This document shows positions 24,417 to 32,424 of a stretch of 64,000 nt of DNA, one piece after another (position 1 is the stretch's first letter; every line of letters begins with the position of its first letter). Origin of the DNA: JAJDXW01 sp965223775 (lineage in GTDB: Bacteria > Pseudomonadota > Gammaproteobacteria > HK1); NCBI GenBank assembly GCA_965223775.1, contig OZ245021.1:4960001-5024000 (forward strand), given 5' to 3'. A program made the position numbers and the translations under genes. The notes beneath the pieces are model-generated. The model was not told where the DNA came from and did no database searches. It saw only the letters and a list, made by a program, of their open reading frames with translations.

Positions 24417-24696
24417 CGTCCACCCATTCGAACTCGAGGACCCCCGACTCCGGGACGGCCATCTCGAACTGAATGTAGGGATCGGCGGACACCGCGCGTT
24501 CCAGATCGACGGAAACCGCGACCTCGCCGTCGTAGCGTACCGAGAAGCGGTTGATGATCCGGCGCGGAACGATCTTGCCGTCGCGGTCGCGAAGCAGCCC
24601 CGTGTGCATCGGATGCGTGATCCGGGTCCTGACCGTGAAGGGAACGCCCGCCGACGCCGATTTCGGCAGCTTCACGCGCGCAGTGGGTTGCGCCAT
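24370..24696 (-). CDS. soxZ: SoxZ sulfur-carrier complex subunit
   Basis: A 108-residue periplasmic immunoglobulin-fold protein that pairs with SoxY. It shows the family pattern ARVKLPKSASAGVPFTVRT, THPMHTGLLRDRDGKIVPR, INRFSVRYDG, then SADPYIQFEMAVPESG and FEWVDDDGSVY. Length is normal. It lies 15 bases behind soxY and overlaps the fccA start. It has no signal peptide of its own, as usual, because it is exported together with SoxY. The soxXAB, soxCD genes are not in the window. Confidence 0.92.
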   Translation of the reverse strand: MAQPTARVKLPKSASAGVPFTVRTRITHPMHTGLLRDRDGKIVPRRIINRFSVRYDGEVAVSVDLERAVSADPYIQFEMAVPESGVLEFEWVDDDGSVYGLSKRIAVD

Positions 24697-24711
24697 GTCC
24701 CGCTCCTCTCC

Positions 24712-25131
24712 CTACCCGCAGCCGCCGGCCGTCACCGCGATCGCCCGCGAGGCCTTGCGGAACGTGCCGTCGGCCATCTCCGCCACCGCAATCACGTTCT
24801 GGCTCCCGGCGAGACGGATGCGAATCGTGGCGGCGGGCGTCGCGAGCCTCCCGAACGCGAAGACGGCGACCTCGGGGCTCGGGTTTCCGTCGGCGAAGAG
24901 GGCGATGCGGCTCGCCCCCTCGGCGGCGACCCGAACCGGAACCGCGCCGCCGTTGTCGGCGATCTCCGGCACCTCGAGCACCACGCCGCCGTCAAGGGGG
25001 CTGGCGTCGCTCGTGAACGCCGCGATGGCCTGCGCCACGCCGTTCGAGGCCACCGCCGCGCCAGCGGGGAGAATCGCCGCTGCGGCGCCGCCTCCGCCGA
25101 GCCGCAATAGATCCCTTCGCGTCAGCGCCAT
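24712..25131 (-). CDS. soxY: SoxY sulfur carrier protein
   Basis: A 139-residue protein that carries sulfur intermediates on the Cys of its mobile C-terminal arm. The sequence ends AVTAGGCG, the carrier motif, and the N-terminus TRRDLLRLGGGGAAAAILPA is a Tat signal. The start at 25131 is chosen because GGAGGAGG stands about 8 bases upstream and the Tat motif follows directly; the longer frame adds only junk. First gene of the soxYZ-fccAB operon. SoxYZ without a linked SoxXA suggests that the rest of the Sox system is elsewhere, or that SoxYZ here feeds sulfane sulfur to other pathways. Confidence 0.9.
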   Translation of the reverse strand: MALTRRDLLRLGGGGAAAAILPAGAAVASNGVAQAIAAFTSDASPLDGGVVLEVPEIADNGGAVPVRVAAEGASRIALFADGNPSPEVAVFAFGRLATPAATIRIRLAGSQNVIAVAEMADGTFRKASRAIAVTAGGCG

Positions 25132-25276
25132 GCCGAGGCCTCCTCCTACCCACCGAGCATTCGATACTGACACATCCCGCCACGGGGCCGGTCAAGTCGC
25201 GGGCTCCTCCGAGCCATGTGCGCTGTGCGGCAATTTGCTCGGGGCAAATGGCGGTGCACCGGCGTGGTGGGCTCAG

Positions 25277-26191
25277 TCAAAACCAACCACGCGCGAGGGC
25301 CTCCTGCTCGTTGGTCGCATCGCCTCCCAACAGCCGCTCCACATGGAACAGGAAGCGCCTGAATGCTTCGGTAGCGAGAGGATGTTCGATCAGACGACGC
25401 TCGAACATGTCTCGCGCCGCCGCCCGGCCCGCAACCGTGGAGAGGCGAGCCCGTGCGTTCGCCGCCAACCGCCGGGCCTTGCGCAGAACGATGACTTCTT
25501 CGATCGCGGTCACGGCCGTGCTGATCGGGGGCATGTCCAGCCATTCGCAGATGAGAAAGTACCGCGAATTCGGCACCGCGAGCTTCAGGTCATGAGCGGT
25601 CGCACTGGCCTCCTGGAACATCGTCTTGTCGAGATTGGTCTTGATCTCGACTGCCAGGTAGGCCAGATGCGTCATTGCTTCGCGGGCCTCGTCGAAGTCC
25701 TCCCGGTGCGATGCCTTGAGAAACAACGGGCGCGAGAGCGCAAAATCATGATCCTTGGATCGAAGAACCATGCCACCACCGGCCGGTGCGTTCAGCAGGT
25801 CTGCGTCGAAGCGAATCTGCGAGAAAGCGTTCGTGGGGCCCAGCGTCAGATTGAGCTCGGCGAGTCGGCCGGCGAATACTCGTCCGATCAGCCAAGGCAG
25901 AAACTCTTCGAGAACGGTGTTGTCGAGCTTGAGTTGGCCCTTCTGGCGGTAGAGGAAATCGCCTTTGCTGTCGAAGATCAGGTCGAGCTCGAGAGACGAC
26001 TTGTAACGATTGAGCGATGCCACCAGAAATTCGACGAGTCCATCGTCAGCGGTGTCGATTCCCTTGACTTCGGCGATCCAGGCTTCGTACCGCTCGATCG
26101 CCGCCCGAACCCGGGGCCGATCTCCCCTCGGCAGCTTGTCGTTTTCAAGAAGCGCCCGAAGCTTGTCGCCGTGCGGGGTCGGATAGTTCAT
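25277..26191 (-). CDS. Restriction endonuclease, Bpu10I-like family
   Basis: A 304-residue protein read directly behind a DNA methyltransferase (2-base gap), so a type II restriction pair. The segment LELDLIFDSKGDFLYRQKGQ, then the stretch AVEIKTNLDKTMFQEASATA with the ExK of a PD-(D/E)xK nuclease, and RYFLICEWLDMPPIS resemble the Bpu10I-type endonucleases as I recall them. Bpu10I works as two different subunits cutting an asymmetric site; here only one nuclease gene is seen. The downstream side (25132-25276) holds no further gene. Family assignment moderately sure; recognition sequence unknown. Confidence 0.65.
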   Translation of the reverse strand: MNYPTPHGDKLRALLENDKLPRGDRPRVRAAIERYEAWIAEVKGIDTADDGLVEFLVASLNRYKSSLELDLIFDSKGDFLYRQKGQLKLDNTVLEEFLPWLIGRVFAGRLAELNLTLGPTNAFSQIRFDADLLNAPAGGGMVLRSKDHDFALSRPLFLKASHREDFDEAREAMTHLAYLAVEIKTNLDKTMFQEASATAHDLKLAVPNSRYFLICEWLDMPPISTAVTAIEEVIVLRKARRLAANARARLSTVAGRAAARDMFERRLIEHPLATEAFRRFLFHVERLLGGDATNEQEALARGWF

Positions 26192-26193
26192 CG

Positions 26194-27441
26194 TCAGGCA
26201 AGTGCGTGAGAAAGCGCCCCGGGAGCAGGCATCGGAGACGGAGAGACCCCGTCCACGCACGCAATCGCGTCGTCGAGCCCCAGGCGTTCTTCCGGCCGGG
26301 TGAGGGGGCGGCTCACCGAGAGCACATCCGCCGCGATACGCCGCGCCGCCGCCAGTGAGGGACCTTCGTCGGGAATCTCGTCCGTGGCACGGAAATGCAG
26401 AATGTCTTCGTAGATGTCGGTGCCGTAGCGATTGCGAAAGACGCGCTCTTGGCGCATATCGATCCGCAAGCCCGCACTCTTCACCGCGACCTCGGTCACC
26501 AGCTCACCGTTGAAGAACCGGGTGCCTCGTACGGATGATTCGCGTCCCAGCACGAGGATCAATCGAGCGTCTGTTCTCGCCGCGCGAGCCATCTCCCGCA
26601 GGGCCAACGCCATGTCCAGAGAGTACTGAATGACCGTCAGGAAGCGGTTCCTCCGGTTCTGGCGGTTTGAGCCGATCTCGGATTGGGCGATGGCGAGCAC
26701 GTCCCACTCCAGCGCTTCGACTGACCGCCTGAACTTCTGGTGGTAGTTGTGGACGTTGATGTAGGGAGGCGATGTCAGCACCAGATCGACCGACCCAGAT
26801 GCGACCGGCAGCTCCCTCGCATCCGTGTGGTGCACCACGACCGACCCGGCCGACTCGGGGAGCGCGCGCACGGCTCTCTCGAGACGCAGCCAAGTCTTGT
26901 GGACCAGATCCGCATCCAGGTGTTCACGGTAGAAGTCGCACAGCACGACGAGTGCCGCCGCGAGGTCCCGCGCCGGCCCCGGATCGGACTCGCGCCACAC
27001 GTCCACGAGCGCGACCTCGAGCGCGGCACGGTCCTTGAGCCCCTGCTCTTCGCTGGAGAACAACGGACCATGGGGAGATCCAACTGCATCGAACAACCGG
27101 TCACGCAATCGCCCGAGCACCGCCGCCCGACCGGCCGCGTCCAGGTTCACGAGCCGGTACACCCGAGCCAGGATGACTGCGGCAGGATTGAGCTCGCTTC
27201 CGCACGCTGCGAATCCCCGCCGGGCCGCCTCGACCAGCGAGGTGCCGCTACCGACGAATGGATCCAGCACGACACCGGCAGACGGGCCATAGGCGGTCAG
27301 CAACTCCTCGACGAGCTGCGGCGAGAACTGTCCGGTCCAGGGAAGGGGATTGGTTCGTATCCTCTCGGCGATGTCCAGGTTTCCCTGAGGAAGCGAGGTC
27401 TTGTCCAGAGGAGTCGTGGCGAAGGTGGCGTGCAGGTGCAT
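26194..27441 (-). CDS. DNA methyltransferase (amino-MTase, TSPPY)
   Basis: A 415-residue AdoMet-dependent methyltransferase. Motif I is DPFVGSGTS at residues 60-68, and catalytic motif IV is TSPPY at 223-227, preceded by HTDARELP and the strand SVDLVL. The TSPPY motif points to N4-cytosine or N6-adenine methylation, not C5. Motif I comes before motif IV, with 155 residues between, room for the recognition domain. It protects the host from the nuclease encoded right behind it. The ATG at 27441 is preferred to the upstream frame because the added 25 residues look like non-coding, Pro/Arg-rich sequence. Confidence 0.88.
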   Translation of the reverse strand: MHLHATFATTPLDKTSLPQGNLDIAERIRTNPLPWTGQFSPQLVEELLTAYGPSAGVVLDPFVGSGTSLVEAARRGFAACGSELNPAAVILARVYRLVNLDAAGRAAVLGRLRDRLFDAVGSPHGPLFSSEEQGLKDRAALEVALVDVWRESDPGPARDLAAALVVLCDFYREHLDADLVHKTWLRLERAVRALPESAGSVVVHHTDARELPVASGSVDLVLTSPPYINVHNYHQKFRRSVEALEWDVLAIAQSEIGSNRQNRRNRFLTVIQYSLDMALALREMARAARTDARLILVLGRESSVRGTRFFNGELVTEVAVKSAGLRIDMRQERVFRNRYGTDIYEDILHFRATDEIPDEGPSLAAARRIAADVLSVSRPLTRPEERLGLDDAIACVDGVSPSPMPAPGALSHALA

Positions 27442-28001
27442 TGGTGCAGAGCCGTGGCCGGGCGATGTGGCTGGAAGTCGGTGCCTCAGTCTAGCGCCGG
27501 GGTATGGTCGAGCCAAACATGTTCCCCGTCTGCACTTGAGGAGGTCGAGGCGCTGTCCGGCGCCCTTTGCGGCCTTGACGGCAGTGTCCTCGGACCGACA
27601 TCGGTAGCAGGGCCGACATGGAACTAACGGTGGACCAGCTCGACCCGTTCACTGACGTGGGTGCCGTCTCCGGCTTCGTCCCCGCGCACATCACCGGTCG
27701 GGTCAAGGCGGGCCGGCAGTGGCCGTTTTGGACGCCCGAGATGGGCGCCGACTGCTCTCAACGGCCCCGGCACCGCGCCCCGGCACCGCGCCCCAGCACT
27801 CGCGCGCCGCTGCCCGACGCGAGCGAAAACCCCACAGCACACATGGATCCATTGGCGTCGAGGTCGCTGCAATGCTAGCGCGACACCGCACTCGGCGACA
27901 TCGATGGTCGGTGAGCGAACCGAGCGCGGACGTTGGCACGGTCGTATCGAGCGTCTGGCCACCGCGACAAGCGAACATGGGGCTGGGGCGAAGGTGCCCG
28001 T
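27442..28001. other. Intergenic stretch with a 13-bp tandem repeat
   Basis: No gene recognised. CCCCGGCACCGCG occurs twice in tandem at 27765-27790 and begins a third time. A plus-strand frame from 27618 (MELTVDQLDPFTDVGAVSGF) looks gene-like for about 45 codons and then turns into Pro/Arg noise; it may be a broken gene. Confidence 0.4.
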
Positions 28002-29012
28002 TCACGCCTCCGCTGCCTTCTCCTCCTCGGCCGCGACCTCGGCCTCCCACGCATCGTAGTCGAGGTCCGGGTTCTCCCGGCGGCGGATCGCGTTCAGCTC
28101 GCGGCCCTTGAGGAGCGCGGTGAGGGCCTCGTTGCAGGGGGCGGCGAGGCCGAGCTTGCGCGACTCGCGAACGAGCGCGCCGTTGATCGCGTCGATCTCG
28201 GTTCGGCGCCCCGCCTCGACGTGCTGGAGCATCGAGGGGCGGCTGAACTTGAGGCGGCAGTTGCGCTTTATCTGCGCGCGTACCTCCGCCTCCGCGATCG
28301 GGAGCTCCTTCGCCCGGACGAGGGCGAACGCCTCGTCGAGCACCCGGTCCTGGAGGGCGTCCATCTCCGGGAGGCGAGAGACTTCGCCGAGGCGGAGCCC
28401 CGTCGTCGCGCAGAGCGCGTTGATCGCGCTGTTGACGATGAACTTGGTCCAGATCTGGGCATTGACGTCGTCCTTCACGTGGACCTCGAAGCCCGCCCGC
28501 TCGAGCGCCGCCGCCACCCGCTGCAGGCGGTTCGTGCGGCGCCCGTCGAGCTCGCCGACGGAAGTCGGGCCGCGGTGGGTCATCGCCACGTGGCCGGGTG
28601 CCTCGACGAGGGCGCTGCACATGCTCGAGCCGCCGAGCACCCGCTCCGGCCCGAGCTCCTCCTGGAGCGTCTCGACGTTCCCGATCCCGTTCTGGAAGGT
28701 GATCGCGCAGCCCCCGGGGGCGAGGAGGTGGTCCGCGGCCCGCGCCGCCTCCCGGGTCGCGTTGCTGTCGGTGAAGACGATCACGAGGTCGGCCCAGCCT
28801 CCAGCGGACGGCTCGAGCCCCTCCGGCGATTCGGCGGCGGGGAGTCGCACGACGTGCTCGCCGAACACGCCCGAGACACGAAGCCCGTCCCCGCGGATCG
28901 CCCCGACGTGGTCGGGCCGGGCGTCCACGAGACCCACTTCCTCGCCCGCGACGGAGAGCAATCCACCGTAGGAGGCCCCCATCGCCCCCGCTCCGACCAC
29001 CACGATCCGCAT
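28002..29012 (-). CDS. Ketopantoate reductase-family protein, paralogue 1
   Basis: A 336-residue NADP-dependent dehydrogenase of the ApbA/PanE family. The N-terminus RIVVVGAGAMGASYGGLLS is the Rossmann GxGxxG fold. TFQNGIGNVE and the Lys of IWTKFIVNSAINALCATTG are the conserved catalytic and hinge segments; the C-terminal helical domain ends with CRLKFSRPSMLQHVEAGRRT and ELNAIRRREN. Related proteins act in pantothenate synthesis, but this subgroup (with an acidic Glu-rich tail) is also found in catabolic clusters. A nearly identical paralogue lies at 32425. A divergent leader block at 29114 matches the one before the amidase operon at 34245, so this copy probably had an amidase neighbour that has been lost. 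Confidence 0.85.
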   Translation of the reverse strand: MRIVVVGAGAMGASYGGLLSVAGEEVGLVDARPDHVGAIRGDGLRVSGVFGEHVVRLPAAESPEGLEPSAGGWADLVIVFTDSNATREAARAADHLLAPGGCAITFQNGIGNVETLQEELGPERVLGGSSMCSALVEAPGHVAMTHRGPTSVGELDGRRTNRLQRVAAALERAGFEVHVKDDVNAQIWTKFIVNSAINALCATTGLRLGEVSRLPEMDALQDRVLDEAFALVRAKELPIAEAEVRAQIKRNCRLKFSRPSMLQHVEAGRRTEIDAINGALVRESRKLGLAAPCNEALTALLKGRELNAIRRRENPDLDYDAWEAEVAAEEEKAAEA

Positions 29013-29113
29013 TTGCCGTTCTCCTCGTTCGTCCATCAGCAAACCGCGCCCATTCCAACCCCGTCGCTCCGCCCATGCAAGCGCCCGCCCCCGACCGGCG
29101 CGAGGGCACGGTT

Positions 29114-29200
29114 GCGATGCGATATGCTTGGGCGGAGTCCGGCAGCCAGGATGAGCCAGGCATGAACGAATCGAACAAGCTGGGCGCCGCATCCCTCGTC
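29114..29200 (+). repeat. Duplicated leader block, copy A (lost amidase operon)
   Basis: Sequence around GATATGCTTGG, CGGAGTCCGGCA, then ATGAACGA and GGCGCCGC closely matches 34245-34325, the leader and first codons of the AtzG-like gene. Here the frame loses similarity after about 15 codons. Confidence 0.65.
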
Positions 29201-29286
29201 CGGCTCCCTGCCGTGGCATCGCCGGAGGGACTTGGCCCTCGGGATGAAGGCTGGGCCGTGGCTTCGAAGACGAACTGACAAACGCC

Positions 29287-29490
29287 ATGGATCCGCCTCT
29301 GAAGCCCGACCCGAACCTGAACAAGGGGAGGCTGCATTCCGTAGTCAGGATGTTCGAGGCAGACGATCGACGGCTGGTGTTCGGCCTTGACGAGCCGGTC
29401 GGACCGGCAGACGTGAGCAATTCGGAAGCCGTGCTCGCACAAGTCGATATCGTCTCCTCTTCGTGGAGCAACTTCGCACGAGGTAGGTGA
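29287..29490 (+). CDS. Small ORF coupled to an exported-protein gene
   Basis: A 67-residue frame, beginning MDPPLKPDPNLNKGRLHSVV and ending SSSWSNFARGR. Its stop overlaps the likely GTG start of the next gene (GTGA at 29487), so the two may be coupled. No signal peptide, no known family, weak ribosome site. Possibly real, possibly a leader. Confidence 0.35.
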   Translation: MDPPLKPDPNLNKGRLHSVVRMFEADDRRLVFGLDEPVGPADVSNSEAVLAQVDIVSSSWSNFARGR

Positions 29491-30077
29491 CAGTGAGGAG
29501 CAGGACCATCGCAGGTATAGCCGCTGTCTTGACGATGCTGGAATCGCCGGCCCATGCTGCCGGCGGATCGGAAGCCTTCATTGCCAGCCCCTCCCTGGCC
29601 GTTCAGGGGAGCGTGGCCAGCTTCAAGCTCGCTTCGGTGGTCCTGGTGGTGGTGTTCGAATTGTTGGATCGGGAAGATGATTCGACGGAGCGCTCGGGTT
29701 TCCGACACATTGAATCGATCGCAGACCAGGGATCGGATTTCTTCATTTCCTCCGTCCGGTACGCCGGGGATATCGCAATGGTCTCTTTCCGAGCATCGAT
29801 TGCCGGCACGGCGCAGACATCCGGGGCCAAGGACGAAGAAATCAGATTCACCGCTGAAGTGCAGCGAGACGCGTTCGATGGCGCCTTCGTTGAATCGGGG
29901 GCCGCATTGACCACCATTGCCGAGGGAACCGAAGTGCCCGTCGTGCCGGTTGCCATCACTGCCGGTTCCGCCGAACGGTTGGTCGGTTACTCCATCGCGT
30001 TGGCTGCGGATCCGTCCGTCGTGGTCTGCGTGATGCTCAATGACGTTGGCAGGCAACTGTACCCGGCGCCGATCTGA
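29487..30077 (+). CDS. Exported protein of unknown function
   Basis: A protein of about 196 residues from a GTG (29487 or 29493). The start RSRTIAGIAAVLTMLESPAHA is a Sec signal peptide with cleavage after AHA. Near residues 45-60 a further hydrophobic stretch, SFKLASVVLVVVFELLD, could be a strand or membrane segment. The C-terminus contains AERLVGYSIALAADPSVVV. No family recognised. It is followed on the same strand by a DUF2145-like exported protein, and a coiled-coil exported protein faces both from the minus strand, so these three may form a small envelope-related cassette between the two reductase paralogues. Confidence 0.5.
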   Translation: MTVRSRTIAGIAAVLTMLESPAHAAGGSEAFIASPSLAVQGSVASFKLASVVLVVVFELLDREDDSTERSGFRHIESIADQGSDFFISSVRYAGDIAMVSFRASIAGTAQTSGAKDEEIRFTAEVQRDAFDGAFVESGAALTTIAEGTEVPVVPVAITAGSAERLVGYSIALAADPSVVVCVMLNDVGRQLYPAPI

Positions 30078-30148
30078 CCGGTCCGGCCATCGGTCGGTTC
30101 CGCGGTCCAGGCACCCGGGCGGGTAGATGGGAACATCGGAAGTACGGA

Positions 30149-31072
30149 ATGCGCCGGATCAGTCGGAGAGAATCCACTGTGAAGGAGGTGGCTGTGGAAG
30201 GTAGAACCATGGCATCCATTGTCGGTTGTCTGCTGTTCTTGTTGCTGCCGGCTGTCGGATCCGCGAATTCCATCACCAGCGGAGGCAATTGCGAAAGGAC
30301 AGATGTACCGGAGCACTACCTGAACGAGCATCGCAACAACGCCCATGACATGGCGTTCAGCCTTCTCGATTTTCTCGAGAGCAACGTACGCATTGCGGCC
30401 ATCGTGTCCAGGGCGGGCTCGGACCTTTCGAAGTTCCGGTTCCGTGATCCGAAGCGCCAGAAATACACGCACGCGGGGCTGGTCTGGAAGAGCTCGCGGG
30501 ACGGCTCATGGAGGTTCAAGCACGTGTTGAACGTCTGTGCGGGACCGACTTCCCGGATATTCGTGCAGGGCCTCGTGCACTTCTTCGACGACAACCCACA
30601 CATCTACGACGTTCTCGTGGCGGTCCCTTCCTTGAAATTGCAGGCGCGGATCGTGAACGTCCTCGAAGACGAGGCCGCATCGCAGCGTCTGCACGTTCCG
30701 AACTACAGCAACATCGCGAACCCGTTCCGTTCGGAATACCAGAACTCCAACAGTTGGGTGCTCGCCGTCATCGCCTCCGCCCAGGGCGGCGGCGAGACCT
30801 ACGCGCAGGTCCAGACCCACTATCGGAAAGCCGGGTACGTTCCCAGCCGAGTCAAGGTCGGGCTACTGAAGACACTCGGCGCGCGATTCGTGGCGAATGC
30901 CACGTTGCGCGATCATCCCGCCCGGCTGCTCGGCGGATGGTACCGCTTCGTGTCGGCGGCATCGCTGGTGCGATACGTCGCCAATTCGGATCAGCTACTG
31001 AACAGATTCGAGATCTGCCATCCCGCGGGCTGCAACATTCCGCTCGCGACCCTGAATGACGCGCGGAGGTGA
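30149..31072 (+). CDS. DUF2145-family exported protein
   Basis: Up to 307 residues. A signal peptide reads ASIVGCLLFLLLPAVGSANS. The mature part matches the DUF2145 pattern as I know it: RIAAIVSRAGSDLSKFR, YTHAGLVWKS, VHFFDDNPHIYDVLVAVPS, LHVPNYSNIANPFRSEYQNS followed by WVLAVIASA. The ordered Asp, His (THAGL) and Asn/Ser residues resemble NlpC/P60-like papain-fold enzymes, which suggests an envelope hydrolase, but this is inference. The start is uncertain: ATG 30149 (GGAAG just upstream, Arg-rich n-region), GTG 30194 behind AAGGAGG, or ATG 30209 all fit. Two Cys pairs (NCERTD, NVCAG, EICHPAGC) suggest periplasmic disulfides. Confidence 0.7.
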   Translation: MRRISRRESTVKEVAVEGRTMASIVGCLLFLLLPAVGSANSITSGGNCERTDVPEHYLNEHRNNAHDMAFSLLDFLESNVRIAAIVSRAGSDLSKFRFRDPKRQKYTHAGLVWKSSRDGSWRFKHVLNVCAGPTSRIFVQGLVHFFDDNPHIYDVLVAVPSLKLQARIVNVLEDEAASQRLHVPNYSNIANPFRSEYQNSNSWVLAVIASAQGGGETYAQVQTHYRKAGYVPSRVKVGLLKTLGARFVANATLRDHPARLLGGWYRFVSAASLVRYVANSDQLLNRFEICHPAGCNIPLATLNDARR

Positions 31073-31247
31073 CGGTGAGGGCAGGCACCGCCCGGGATTG
31101 CATGAGGAGATGCGTCTCGACTGACACGCGCCCTCGTCCCGCCTGGACTTCATGTTCCAGTCAGGCCCGGATGTGGCGCTCCAGTCGTTGCTCGGAGCGG
31201 GGAAGACACGGGATGGACCCGGCCCGTCCGGCGTGGGACGAGATACG

Positions 31248-31985
31248 TCACTCCACGGGAACGAATCCCAAGTGCAAGGAGTCGACCCATCCCGTGCTCA
31301 GCTCGATGCGGCCATTGTTCAACATGGCCGCGTCGATGACGATTGTCTTCCTGCCGAAAAGGTCGTCGGCGAAGACGTCATCTTCCCAGACGGCAATCGT
31401 GACCGAGTCCTGCTCATAGATCTTCAGGCGTCCGACTTTCTGGTCGGAGAAGTGGACCCGCTTCTCATAGGTGGACACCGTCGAGGTGATACCGGTCAAC
31501 ATCCGGATGAGTTCTGCCACGTTGTCCCTCGCGGCCTCCATTTTGCTCGTGATGTCCGCGAGCCGCGCATGTGACACGGTCAACTCGCGTTCGTGCTCGT
31601 TCTTTTCGTCGCCGGTCGCGTCTTGAGCCGAATCGGCTTCAATATCCTTGATGCGTTGTTCGATCTTCTCGATCTCTTGTTCAAGGGTAGTATGTATCTT
31701 TCGGGCGGCCTGAAGGCGTGCGGAGAGGGCGGGATCATTCCTGCTGAGCCGGACGAAATACTCCGAAGCGCCGTGGTCGTCCGGCGATTCGGATTCAAAC
31801 ACCACGAGACCGACCGTGACGTGGTAGGCACGCTTCTCTCCCGCCGCGCCCGCGCCGACGCATATGCAGAGCAATGCCACGGCAGCGATGGAACGAGCGG
31901 CACTCCGGATTCGATTGCCGGAGGTCGAAGGGCGTGGCTCGCACCATTGGCCTTCACGCCGCCGTTCCCGGGCTTCCCCTGACAT
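31248..31985 (-). CDS. Exported coiled-coil protein with C2-like C-terminus
   Basis: A 245-residue protein. After a long basic N-terminus, RSIAAVALLCICVGAGAAGE is a signal peptide (possibly a lipoprotein, with a Cys in CICVG). The mature domain begins YHVTVGLVVFESE; residues about 90-165 form a charged coiled coil (TLEQEIEKIEQRIKDIEAD, ERELTVSHARLADITSKMEA). The end, LKIYEQDSVTIAVWEDDVFA then DDLFGRKTI, resembles a C2-domain strand pair with acidic Ca2+-binding loops. It converges on the DUF2145-like gene. No known family; the C2 resemblance is by eye only. Confidence 0.55.
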   Translation of the reverse strand: MSGEARERRREGQWCEPRPSTSGNRIRSAARSIAAVALLCICVGAGAAGEKRAYHVTVGLVVFESESPDDHGASEYFVRLSRNDPALSARLQAARKIHTTLEQEIEKIEQRIKDIEADSAQDATGDEKNEHERELTVSHARLADITSKMEAARDNVAELIRMLTGITSTVSTYEKRVHFSDQKVGRLKIYEQDSVTIAVWEDDVFADDLFGRKTIVIDAAMLNNGRIELSTGWVDSLHLGFVPVE

Positions 31986-32118
31986 GCTGCTCCCCCGGAT
32001 TCGGAAATGAGTCAGGCACTGGTCTTCTTCGGCGCCGACTCGCAGGCGCGGCAGTCTACCGCGTCCGCGACACGAATTGGGATCGGCACGTCCGCCGGGG
32101 ACAGGCTGCCGGCGCGAA

Positions 32119-32241
32119 CCCTCAGTCGGGCCGCAGCATCTCGAACATCGACTCGACCGACGTGCAGCCCATGTAGCCGAGCCGCGCGACCGGCCGGTAC
32201 GCGGCCATGTCCGGTTCGAGATGCTGCGGCCCGACTGAGGG
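32119..32241. repeat. 28-bp perfect inverted repeat made of a gene end
   Basis: The left arm 32119-32146 (starting CCCTCAGTCGGGCCGC) and the right arm 32214-32241 are exact reverse complements, 67 bases apart. Both arms encode the same words, FEMLRPD-stop, read outward on opposite strands: the end of a flavin-reductase gene like the one at 16638. Confidence 0.8.
32122..32212 (-). pseudogene. Flavin reductase, last 29 codons only
   Basis: The minus strand reads DMAAYRPVARLGYMGCTSVE and then SMFEMLRPD-stop. The intact gene at 16638 ends DMTAYRPIARLGYMDYTSVE then TVFEMLRPD-stop. Upstream sequence is unrelated, so only the 3' end survives. Confidence 0.8.
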
Positions 32242-32424
32242 CCGGTCCCGGCCGACGGGTGCGGAAGGAAGTCCGGCGGACGCGGTTCCACGGAATCGGC
32301 GAAACGGGGACTCCAGCCCCCCGGAGCCCGGGATTCTCGATGAGCGGCGGGATCCGAGGTTCGAATCAGGACGGACCGGCGCGCAATCGGGGTCGGCGAG
32401 ACCGGCGGGCTCGGCGGCCGGAGT

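Larger units (their letters stand above)
31986..32424. other. Intergenic stretch with flavin-reductase debris
   Basis: No intact gene between the coiled-coil protein and the second reductase paralogue. It holds a C-terminal flavin-reductase fragment inside a perfect inverted repeat (listed separately). Confidence 0.5.
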
